Of a stretch of DNA of 64,000 bases, positions 57,091 through 64,000 are shown piece after piece. Under the pieces are notes generated by a model, which searched no databases, had not been told where the DNA came from, and was given only the letters and a program-made list of their open reading frames with translations. The DNA comes from Roseovarius sp. TE539 (lineage in GTDB: Bacteria > Pseudomonadota > Alphaproteobacteria > Rhodobacterales > Rhodobacteraceae). Numbering within the stretch: position 1 is the stretch's first letter; the number at the start of each line of letters is the position of its first letter. The DNA is taken from NCBI RefSeq assembly GCF_003298505.1, contig NZ_QNGB01000020.1, positions 1-64,000 of the forward strand, read 5' to 3'. The translations under genes and the position numbers were made by a program.

Positions 57091-58461
57091 TCAATAGGAG
57101 TATTCATCGTAGATGCGGCTCAGGTCACCACCCCAATCGCCATGATACCGCGAAAGTAGTTCATCGGCCGGTACAGTGCCGCTTTCCACGCTCTCCCGCA
57201 AGGTATTCAGAAAGTGGGTCTCGTCGGGGATCATGCCGCCGCCGCCGCTGCGCCCGCGGGCCTTGAGACCGGCCTCTGCGATGTCTAGGATCTCACGCGC
57301 GATGTCGCGCAGTCCGATCCCGCGCACCTTCGCGTGAATGGCGTCGCGGCTCGCGGCGATCCGCAATTCCTCCCGTGTTTCCGCATCCCAGTCCTTCACC
57401 ATGTCCCATGCCGTATCCAGACTTGATTGATCATACATCAATCCGACCCAGAATGCCGGCAAAGCGCAAAGCCGGCGCCACGGGCCGCCATCAGCGCCGC
57501 GCATTTCCATGAACTTCTTGATCCTCGCTTCGGGGAAGATCGTGGTCAGGTGATCAGCCCAGTCCGACAGGAGGGGCTTCTCACCTGGCAGGGCAGGCAG
57601 TTCGCCCTTCATGAAATCGCGGAAGGACTGGCCGAGCGCGTCTATGTATTCGCCGTCACGGTGCACGAAGTACATCGGCACATCGAGCGCGTAGTCCGCA
57701 TAGGCCTCGAATCCGAATCCATCTTCGAATACAAAGGGCAGCATGCCGGTTCGGTCGGGGTCCAGATCCCGCCAGATCCGGCTGCGCCACGACTTGTGGC
57801 CATTTGGCTTGCCCTCGAAGAAGGGGGAATTCGCGAAGAGCGCTGTCGCGACCGGCTGCAATGCCAGGGCGACACGGAGCTTTTGCACCATGTCGGCCTC
57901 GGATCCGAAATCGAGGTTGACCTGAACGGTGCAGGTGCGGCGCATCATGGCCGTGCCCATCGTGCCCACCTCCTGCATGTAGGCATCCATGAGCTTGTAC
58001 CGGCCCTTGGGCATCAACGGCATGTCCTCGTGCCGCCAGACCGGTGCAGCCCCGAGGCCGATGAAGCCGACACCGACCTTGTCGGCGATGTCCTTTACAT
58101 CCGCCAGATGTGCATTCACCTCGTCGCAGGTTTCGTGAATGTTCTCGAGCGGTGCGCCGCTGAGTTCGAGTTGCCCGCCCGGTTCGAGGCTGACATTGGC
58201 GCCGTCCTTTTCCAGCCCGATCAGATTGCCATCCTCTTCCAGAGGCGACCAGCCGTGCCCGTCGCGCAAGCCTTCCAGAACCGCCAGGACGCTGCGGTCC
58301 CCGGCATAAGGGATCGGCTTGAGGGTGTCCTTGCAATAGCCGAATTTCTCGTGCTCGGTGCCGATGCGCCATGCATCCTGCGGCTTGCATCCGCTTTCCA
58401 GATACCCGGCGAGCTGTTCGTGATGCTCTATCGGGCTGCCGCCGGACTGGGGAATGGACAT
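57091..58461 (-). CDS. gshA: Glutamate-cysteine ligase
   Basis: This encodes 456 residues from the ATG at 58461, with AGGAGA upstream. It is of the alphaproteobacterial/plant GCS2 type: the [10 protein letters not shown] motif and [42 protein letters not shown] substrate region are clear. It makes gamma-glutamylcysteine, the first step of glutathione synthesis. It begins 50 bases after the next upstream gene's stop. Confidence 0.94.
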   Translation of the reverse strand: MSIPQSGGSPIEHHEQLAGYLESGCKPQDAWRIGTEHEKFGYCKDTLKPIPYAGDRSVLAVLEGLRDGHGWSPLEEDGNLIGLEKDGANVSLEPGGQLELSGAPLENIHETCDEVNAHLADVKDIADKVGVGFIGLGAAPVWRHEDMPLMPKGRYKLMDAYMQEVGTMGTAMMRRTCTVQVNLDFGSEADMVQKLRVALALQPVATALFANSPFFEGKPNGHKSWRSRIWRDLDPDRTGMLPFVFEDGFGFEAYADYALDVPMYFVHRDGEYIDALGQSFRDFMKGELPALPGEKPLLSDWADHLTTIFPEARIKKFMEMRGADGGPWRRLCALPAFWVGLMYDQSSLDTAWDMVKDWDAETREELRIAASRDAIHAKVRGIGLRDIAREILDIAEAGLKARGRSGGGGMIPDETHFLNTLRESVESGTVPADELLSRYHGDWGGDLSRIYDEYSY

Positions 58462-58511
58462 TTCTTGGATCTCCTGCAACACCGCGCCATGCGCGGATGC
58501 CAGAAGTGGCT

Positions 58512-59039
58512 TCAATCTCGGAAAGTGTCAATGCGGTGGGGGCCGTCCCGCTGCCATACTGTGGCAGGCCGGGAGGTCTCGAGCCGCATCTGCGCAAGCA
58601 TGTGTTCGGTGCGGATACCCGGAAGATGTGCGAACACGTCGAACAGTGCCTCCGCTCCCTCCGCGTTCGAGGGAATATGCAGGACCGCCCGGCCGGGCTG
58701 ATGCAGCGCCCACCAGCGTGTGCCCGAAAACGATACCAGCTCCACCGCGGAAAGCTCGGTCAGCGCGACGGCACCGCCGGTATGAGGGCCGAAATAGGCG
58801 ATCTGGCCTTCTGTCACCTGCACCACGCCCGGGCCGCCCTTGCCAATCCTGAACCGTCCGCGCTGTATGCCCGCGACAAGAAAGGCCACACCCGCCAGAA
58901 AAATCACGCTCCCCACCCATGGCAGGAGTCCGCCGGCACCGGCCATCCACCATCCCCCGACAGCCAGGGGCACCAAGGCCCAGATCACCTCGCGCCAGCG
59001 CCAAAGCGCTTGCCGGGCCTCGGGGCGGACAAAACTCAT
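58512..59039 (-). CDS. Hypothetical membrane protein
   Basis: This encodes 175 residues from the ATG at 59039, ATGA-coupled to rsmE. Two hydrophobic segments lie near the N-terminus (about 18-36 and 38-56). The rest is a soluble domain of beta character (IGKGGPGVVQVTEGQIAYFGPHTGGAVALTELSAVELV) that may fold like a PH-type domain. I do not recognise a named family. Confidence 0.7.
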   Translation of the reverse strand: MSFVRPEARQALWRWREVIWALVPLAVGGWWMAGAGGLLPWVGSVIFLAGVAFLVAGIQRGRFRIGKGGPGVVQVTEGQIAYFGPHTGGAVALTELSAVELVSFSGTRWWALHQPGRAVLHIPSNAEGAEALFDVFAHLPGIRTEHMLAQMRLETSRPATVWQRDGPHRIDTFRD

Positions 59040-59764
59040 TGCCAGTCTCCTAACGCCTGTTGCCAGACGGTGAGTGCGGCAACGGCGGCGGTATCTGCCC
59101 TGAGGATGCGCGGCCCAAGGGAAACCGGGTGAGAGACGGGCAGCCGCGAAAGGTGCAGACGCTCGGTGTCGGAGAAGCCGCCCTCCGGCCCGATGAGGAT
59201 GGCCCAAGGAGCCTTTGCGAGACCGCCTGCGAGGGCGGACGAGCGGCCTGCGAGCGCTTCGTCACAGAACATGAGTTGCCGATTCCCGGGCCACGCGGAC
59301 AGCAGGTTGTCGAGTTTCTGCAAGGCACAGACCTCCGGCACAAAGGTTCCGTTGCATTGTTCGGCGGCTTCCACCGCGTGAGCCTGGAGGCGATCCCGCC
59401 GGACGCGTTCGGCATTGGTGAACTCGGTCTGCACGGGGAGGATCCGGGCCGCACCCAGCTCGGTGGCCTTTTCCACGATGAAATCCGTGCGTGCCTTCTT
59501 GATCGGGGCAAAGAGGAGCCAGAGATCGGGAGGATCCTGCTGGTCGGCGGTCCGCAGCTCCACTTGCAGATGGCCGTCGCGGCGACCTGCCTGCACCACC
59601 CGTGCCCGCCACTCGCCATCGCGTCCGTTGAAGACGAGCACAGCCCCCCCTTCCCTGAGCCGCATGACACTGAAAAGATAATGCGCCTGCTCGCGCGACA
59701 AGGGAACGGTTTGCCCTTCCCCCAATGCCTGATTTACACAGAGCCTGATCTTAGCTTTCTTCAT
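59036..59764 (-). CDS. rsmE: 16S rRNA m3U1498 methyltransferase RsmE
   Basis: This encodes 242 residues from the ATG at 59764. The SPOUT-type knot motif ILIGPEGGFSDTERLHL and LGPRILRADTAAVAALTVWQ are the family signatures. It methylates U1498 of 16S rRNA. Its start codon is only 11 bases from the divergent ubiA start, and no ribosome binding site is visible, so it may be leaderless or begin elsewhere. Confidence 0.93.
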   Translation of the reverse strand: MKKAKIRLCVNQALGEGQTVPLSREQAHYLFSVMRLREGGAVLVFNGRDGEWRARVVQAGRRDGHLQVELRTADQQDPPDLWLLFAPIKKARTDFIVEKATELGAARILPVQTEFTNAERVRRDRLQAHAVEAAEQCNGTFVPEVCALQKLDNLLSAWPGNRQLMFCDEALAGRSSALAGGLAKAPWAILIGPEGGFSDTERLHLSRLPVSHPVSLGPRILRADTAAVAALTVWQQALGDWQ

Positions 59765-59775
59765 GAGGGCAGCAT

Positions 59776-60741
59776 ATGACCGCCGACAAGCAGACGCCAG
59801 AGGCTGGGGGCCGGGTCGCCGATGCCTATCGCGACAACTGGGTGGACCGCATGGCGCCGCGGTCGTTGCGCCCCTATCTGCGGCTTTCACGGGCCGATCG
59901 CCCGATCGGAACCTGGCTTCTGCTTCTGCCGTGCTGGTGGGGGCTGACGCTGTCCATGTTACATGACGGCCGGGCGGTGTGGCATGATATGTGGATCTTC
60001 GCGGGATGCGCGATCGGCGCTTTCCTCATGCGCGGGGCAGGCTGCACGTGGAATGACATCACCGACCGCCACATCGACGGCAGTGTGGCGCGCACCGCGT
60101 CGCGGCCGATTCCATCCGGACAGGTGCCTGTGCCGCGGGCGCTCGCATGGCTCTGCATGCAGGCGGTGCTGGCATTCTGCATCCTGCTGACTTTCAACAC
60201 CGCCGCGATCACTCTGGGGATCGTGTCTCTTGTGCCGGTCTGCGTCTACCCGTTCGCCAAACGCTTCACATGGTGGCCGCAGGTGTTTCTGGGCCTTGCC
60301 TTCAACTGGGGCGCATTGCTGGCCTGGACGGCCCATTCCGGGCGGTTGGAATGGCCGGCGGTCGTTCTCTACATGGCTGGAATCGCGTGGACCCTGTTTT
60401 ACGACACGGTTTATGCCCACCAGGACGCCGAGGACGATGCGCTGATCGGCGTGAAGTCAACGGCGCGGCTGTTCGGTCCGCGCACGCCGCGATGGCTCAG
60501 GCGTTTCCTGGTCGTCAGCGTATCGCTGATGGGGGTTTCGGTGATTGGTGCGGGGGCTGGCGCATCACCCCTTGCGCTGCTCCTTGCGCTCGCCGGGCCG
60601 ATTGCGCTCGGATGGCACCTGCAGTGGCAACTGACGCGGTTCAACCCGGATGACGATGCGGGCTTGCTGGCACTGTTCCGCTCCAATCGCGATGCGGGGC
60701 TCCTGCCCTTGCCGTTTTTCGCCGTCGCGTTGCTGGCTTGA
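59776..60741 (+). CDS. ubiA: 4-hydroxybenzoate polyprenyltransferase UbiA
   Basis: This encodes 321 residues from the ATG at 59776, after GAGGG. Two Asp-rich motifs (NDITDRHIDGSVARTASRP and YDTVYAHQDAEDD) bind the magnesium diphosphate. About eight helices follow. It prenylates 4-hydroxybenzoate in ubiquinone synthesis, in a different part of the window from ubiE-ubiB. It is divergent from rsmE. Confidence 0.95.
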   Translation: MTADKQTPEAGGRVADAYRDNWVDRMAPRSLRPYLRLSRADRPIGTWLLLLPCWWGLTLSMLHDGRAVWHDMWIFAGCAIGAFLMRGAGCTWNDITDRHIDGSVARTASRPIPSGQVPVPRALAWLCMQAVLAFCILLTFNTAAITLGIVSLVPVCVYPFAKRFTWWPQVFLGLAFNWGALLAWTAHSGRLEWPAVVLYMAGIAWTLFYDTVYAHQDAEDDALIGVKSTARLFGPRTPRWLRRFLVVSVSLMGVSVIGAGAGASPLALLLALAGPIALGWHLQWQLTRFNPDDDAGLLALFRSNRDAGLLPLPFFAVALLA

Positions 60742-60803
60742 TTGCGCATGTCCGGTTTGCCCCCTAAACATCCGATGGGGAGAAACAACAATCGGCTCGC
60801 AAC

Positions 60804-62729
60804 ATGAGGCTTTCCTCGATTTTCGCGATTGCGGCGACATTCGTTGCGGCGGCGGTCCTTTCATGGGTCGCGGCGGGCTTTGCCGTGACCGTTGTCGAGG
60901 AAAACTCGAAGCTGGCCATACGCGCCGAATTCGAGGATGCCGGCCTTGAGTGGACAGAGGTGGACGCTGACGGTCTTCAGGTTTTCCTGGCCGGAACCGC
61001 CCCTTCTGAAGCCGCCCGTTTCAAGGCGCTATCCGTGGCAGGCAAGGTCGTGGACGCGGCCCGGCTGATCGACCAGATGCTTGTAGAGGAACGAGACAAG
61101 ATCGCACCCCCGAGATTTTCGGCGGAAATACTTCGAAACGATGGCGGCATATCACTCATCGGGTTGGTGCCTGCCGCGATGGACCGGGAGGCACTGAATT
61201 CCGCAATCACCGAGGCGGCCGACGGGGCGGAGGTAACGGACCTGCTGGAAGAAGCCGACTATCCGCGGCCCGCCGGGTGGCGTGAGGCAGTGGGGTTTGC
61301 TCTCGAGGCGCTGGAGATCTTGCCGCGGACAAAGATATCGCTGGATGCTGACCGGGTGGTTGTCCGTGCCATGGCGCAGAGCATGGCCGACAAGCGTGCC
61401 CTGGAGACAGAGCTTACTCGGCTGGCCCCGGCGGACATCGCCCTTTCGCTTGACATCTCGGCGCCCCGGCCGGTGATCACGCCCTTCACCCTTCGGTTCC
61501 TGATCGAGGAGGGACAGGCGCGGTTCGACGCGTGTTCGGCAGATACGGAGGCCGCACGCGACCGTATCCTGGCCGCTGCGGAACGGGCCGGTCTGGACTC
61601 CGGGGCGAGTTGCCTGATCGGCCTTGGGGTGCCGTCCCCCCGTTGGGCCGAGGCGGCCGAACTTTCCATCGGCGCACTGGACCGATTCGGGGCAGGCACC
61701 GTCACGATCACCGATGCGGATATCTCGCTGGTGGCCGCCGCGGGTATTCCGCAAACGCTTTTCGACGATACGGTCGGCGAGCTGGAGGCTGCGTTGCCCG
61801 AGGTTTTCGCCCTCCATGCGGTGTTGCCCGAACCGGAGGAGGAAGAGGATTTCCAGACACCGGAATTCGTTGCGACGCTGTCCCCCGAAGGACTGGTTCA
61901 GATGCGGGGCCGGATCGGAAGCAGGCGCGCCCGCGAAACCGTCGAGAGTTTCGCCAAGGCCCGGTTTTCCTCTGACTCCATCCACATGAAGGCCCGTGTC
62001 GCCGAGGGCCTGCCGGAGAACTGGCCGATCCGGGTGCTGACCGGACTCGAGGCCCTGCGCTATCTCTCCAACGGTGTCGTGCGGGTGACTCCGGAAAGCC
62101 TGCAGATTTCGGGCAGTACCGGCGAGGAGGGGGCCGGCGCGCAGATCTCGGGGTTCTTGTCGGACAAGCTGGGCAAGGGGGCGCAGTTCGATATCGACGT
62201 GACCTACCGTGAGCGGCTGGACCCGGTGGCAGCGAAGCCGACGCCCGAGGAATGCGTGGCGCGCATTGCCGAGGCGCAGGAGGGCAACAAGATCACCTTC
62301 AATCCCGGATCGGACACGATCGGTGCGGACGGCGCTGAAATCATGGATGAAATTGCCGACATCCTGAAGGAGTGCGGTCCGATCCGGATGGAGATCTCTG
62401 GCCACACTGACAGCCAGGGGCGCGAAGTGATGAACCAAAGGTTGAGCGAATCGCGGGCCCGCTCTGTCCTGAACGCGCTCCGGGCCCGGCGGGTTCTCAC
62501 GTCTTCTTTTGTTGCGAAGGGTTACGGCGAGAGCGAGCCGATCGGCGACAACGAGACCGAGGAGGGCCGCGAGGCGAACCGCCGGATCGAGTTCCGCCTG
62601 ATCCGACCAGAGGCCGAAGCCGACGCGGAGTCCGCGGAGCCCGGGGAAGACCCGGGAAAGGCAGAAGAAGACCAGGATCAAGAGGATACGGCCCAGGCCG
62701 CGGACGGGGAAGACGATGACCAGAACTGA
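60804..62729 (+). CDS. OmpA-family protein with repeated BON-like N-terminal region
   Basis: This encodes 641 residues. An N-terminal hydrophobic segment (about 3-30) may be a signal anchor. Residues about 35-470 form repeated alpha/beta units of BON-like type (GLEWTEVDADGLQVFLAGTAPSEAARFKALSVAG). The C-terminal OmpA-like peptidoglycan-binding domain (FNPGSDTIGADGAEIMDEIADIL, ISGHTDSQGREVMNQRLSESRARSVLNAL) is complete. A 40-residue acidic tail (Glu/Asp) ends it. The function is unknown; a cell-envelope structural role is likely. Confidence 0.85.
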   Translation: MRLSSIFAIAATFVAAAVLSWVAAGFAVTVVEENSKLAIRAEFEDAGLEWTEVDADGLQVFLAGTAPSEAARFKALSVAGKVVDAARLIDQMLVEERDKIAPPRFSAEILRNDGGISLIGLVPAAMDREALNSAITEAADGAEVTDLLEEADYPRPAGWREAVGFALEALEILPRTKISLDADRVVVRAMAQSMADKRALETELTRLAPADIALSLDISAPRPVITPFTLRFLIEEGQARFDACSADTEAARDRILAAAERAGLDSGASCLIGLGVPSPRWAEAAELSIGALDRFGAGTVTITDADISLVAAAGIPQTLFDDTVGELEAALPEVFALHAVLPEPEEEEDFQTPEFVATLSPEGLVQMRGRIGSRRARETVESFAKARFSSDSIHMKARVAEGLPENWPIRVLTGLEALRYLSNGVVRVTPESLQISGSTGEEGAGAQISGFLSDKLGKGAQFDIDVTYRERLDPVAAKPTPEECVARIAEAQEGNKITFNPGSDTIGADGAEIMDEIADILKECGPIRMEISGHTDSQGREVMNQRLSESRARSVLNALRARRVLTSSFVAKGYGESEPIGDNETEEGREANRRIEFRLIRPEAEADAESAEPGEDPGKAEEDQDQEDTAQAADGEDDDQN

Positions 62730-63042
62730 ATTCATACTGGCCACCGCGGTGGTGCTCTTCGTGGCCTTCTGCCTGGGCTGGTTCGCCAACTGGCTGGTGC
62801 ACCGCTTCATCCGGGTCCAGCAATCCGATGTCGGGGAGCTGGAACGGATGGCGCAGGAACTCCACGAAGCCGAGGAAACACGTGACCAGGCAATAACTTA
62901 CCTGCAACAGCGCGAGGCGGAACTGACCAACCAGCTGAGCCAGGCGGAGGCCGAGCTGGAGGCGACGATGGACGGGCTGCGCGAGGCCCGCCACGAGGCC
63001 GAGCAACTGCGCGCGCATCTTGACCGGATGGGCACCGGCTGA
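62716..63042 (+). CDS. Small membrane-anchored coiled-coil protein
   Basis: This encodes 108 residues, starting 14 bases before the end of the OmpA-family gene, so the two are coupled. One membrane helix (about 6-30) is followed by a long coiled coil (about 38-104, GELERMAQELHEAEETRDQAITYL) that fills the rest of the protein. No family is recognised. Its envelope location suits a partner of the upstream protein. Confidence 0.75.
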   Translation: MTRTEFILATAVVLFVAFCLGWFANWLVHRFIRVQQSDVGELERMAQELHEAEETRDQAITYLQQREAELTNQLSQAEAELEATMDGLREARHEAEQLRAHLDRMGTG

Positions 63043-63339
63043 ACCCACGGATTGACCATTTTGAACATTGTGTCCCGGGGTTTTGAACAGAAATCCGGGC
63101 GGCGCCGGCAATGTGCGTCCAACATGGACACACGTGCCGCCCCGCACCCGCCTTGCCCGGCGCCCCCCCGCCGTCCCGCCGGGTGCCGAAAGTCACCCCG
63201 GGACTTCACCGTACGGCGAAAGGCGACACCCGCAGGATGGGTGACGAGCGGAAGGCTGACATTCGCGACGGCGGCCGCCAATGTCCGCTATGCGCAGGGA
63301 GCGGGCATATCGCCGTGCCGGGGGGCGGCCCGGCGATGC

Positions 63340-63474
63340 GCGGCGGCGGAGGTCGCCCCGGGCCTGCGGCGGGCCTTGGCGGGCGCGCACGTGGTGTTCT
63401 TCCGCGAGGACGCGGCGGCGGTGACGGTGATCCGGGTGTTGCACCAGCGGATGGATGTGGCTCGGGGGGAGTAG
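63340..63474 (+). pseudogene. ParE/RelE toxin, C-terminal remnant
   Basis: The last 40 or so residues of an open frame read PGLRRALAGAHVVFFRED...TVIRVLHQRMD, a pattern characteristic of the ParE C-terminus (conserved HxVFFR and VIRVLHQRMD). The upstream part of the frame is unrelated and rich in Arg/Pro, so the toxin's N-terminus is gone. No antitoxin is seen. It is most likely a decayed fragment and not functional. Confidence 0.55.
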
Positions 63475-63481
63475 GGGGTGG

Positions 63482-63580
63482 TGCCCAACCCTACCCACCA
63501 AGGGCAACGCGGAGCGGCGGCTCAAGGCCAAGAAGGCGCGGGGAGAGGTGAAGCGGTTGCGGGGGGTCCGGGGGGAGTAG
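63482..63580 (+). pseudogene. ArfB-like C-terminal basic tail, remnant
   Basis: The frame reads PTKGNAERRLKAKKARGEVK to a TAG at 63580. This resembles the positively charged tail of the ribosome-rescue hydrolase ArfB (YaeJ), which enters the mRNA channel. Its catalytic domain is absent. It lies eight bases after the ParE remnant in another frame. The match is by eye and short, so treat it as tentative. Confidence 0.35.
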
Positions 63581-63600
63581 GGAAGGCGACCTCGATTAAA

Positions 63601-63952
63601 TCACGGTGTTTTTGGGCGCCTCCATGCGTGCTTCTTGCCAGAAACCTTTGGCACCTGCTCTAGTTCACCGGCGTCCCGAAGCCGATAGAACACATTTTTC
63701 ATCGTGTTTTCTGACTTTATCCCTGTAATTTCCCTCGCCTGTTGGTTGGTAATCTCTTCATTGGTGTTCAAGTAGCTCAGAACAAGCTGCTCAGGCGAAG
63801 CTAGGCTTTCATGCCTTAACTCCACAAGGAGGCCGGTCTCGGTTTCAGAAAAAACAGGCTTCTTGAGTCTCAACTTCTCCATCGCTTCGAACGCCGTATT
63901 GATTCCCTCACCCACGTCCTTATTTGGGGGGTTTTTGAATTTATTAACTAGT
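63601..63952 (-). pseudogene. ATP-binding protein of the AlbA_2/HATPase type, C-terminal fragment cut by the insertion sequence
   Basis: The frame is open from the insertion-sequence boundary at 63952 to a TGA at 63601 (117 residues; an internal GTG start at 63915 would give 104). It begins LVNKFKNPPNKDVGEGINTAFEAM, a sequence I know from the middle to late part of AlbA_2 domain ATP-binding proteins, and ends in a winged-helix domain (ITNQQAREITGIKSENTMKN). The N-terminal AlbA_2 and ATPase parts are missing, removed by the element at 63953. AT-rich composition marks it as accessory. Confidence 0.75.
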
Positions 63953-64000
63953 TGTTCCGTCCCGGATGATCACATAGCCCCTCGTCGATCCGCGCTTTTC
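63953..64000 (+). mobile_element. IS481-type insertion sequence, right copy (terminus only)
   Basis: This is the exact reverse complement of 76-123. The end TGTTCCGTCCCGG starts at 63953 and directly follows ACTAGT (63947-63952), the NCTAGN target site typical of IS481-type insertion. The transposase gene would start about 45 bases past the window edge on the plus strand. So this copy points out of the window, opposite to the left copy. Confidence 0.75.

Noticed and set aside
61152-62810. Minus-strand open frame of 552 residues
   Set aside because: It is antisense to the OmpA-family gene, whose C-terminal domain is certain.

Overview
The window reads as chromosomal DNA of a GC-rich alphaproteobacterium, most likely Rhodobacterales (Rhodobacteraceae/Roseobacter type). 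The reasons are the FlaF/FlbT flagellin regulators, the alphaproteobacterial-type glutamate-cysteine ligase, the argB-engB-MOSC-yidC run, the FlgJ without a muramidase domain beside a separate SltF-like transglycosylase, and the overall protein style. No taxon can be fixed from the sequence alone.

Layout. (1) 1-123 and 63953-64000 are the same terminus of one insertion sequence, recognised as IS481-type from the transposase N-terminus. The two copies are inverted and face outwards. (2) 137-816 holds a visibly AT-richer pair of small genes of unknown function, followed by a palindromic repeat region (834-1207). (3) 1410-14148 is a housekeeping block: a CmoB-like methyltransferase, gyrB, a LysE-type exporter, recF, dnaN and dnaA (all minus strand), then rpsT, enoyl-CoA hydratase, mutM, and divergently ubiE-ubiB. 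(4) 14276-46940 is a nearly complete flagellar locus of about 33 kb. It encodes hook, rod, rings and filament (flgA,B,C,D,E,F,G,H,I,J,K,L, fliC, fliE, fliF, fliK), the export apparatus (fliH, fliI, fliJ-like, fliP, fliQ, fliR, flhA, flhB), the stator (motA, motB, a MotE-like gene), two FliL proteins, FliN, and the flagellin regulators flaF and flbT. fliG, fliM and fliO are not in the window. (5) 47041-59764 is mostly minus-strand: an HDAC-family protein, a DUF2238-like membrane protein, a SixA-like phosphatase, a ferredoxin, argB, engB, a MOSC protein, yidC, a GGDEF/EAL protein, ttcA, gshA, a hypothetical gene and rsmE. (6) 59776-63042 is plus-strand: ubiA, an OmpA-family protein and a small coiled-coil membrane protein. 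(7) 63043-63952 is a gene graveyard: ParE-like and ArfB-like C-terminal remnants and the 3' end of an AlbA_2-type ATP-binding protein cut by the right-hand insertion sequence.

How it works together. The flagellar genes sit in tightly overlapping operons (many ATGA or TGATG junctions) that diverge from a few intergenic regions. Six of those regions carry a TTAN-N7-TTAN (or one-mismatch) motif resembling the CtrA box. This suggests one regulator drives the whole locus. The replication genes gyrB, recF, dnaN and dnaA lie next door, but no convincing oriC is seen.

The points most worth following are the inverted insertion-sequence frame around the whole interval, the truncated accessory genes at both edges, the CtrA-like boxes, and the uncharacterised 747-residue protein translationally coupled to motA.
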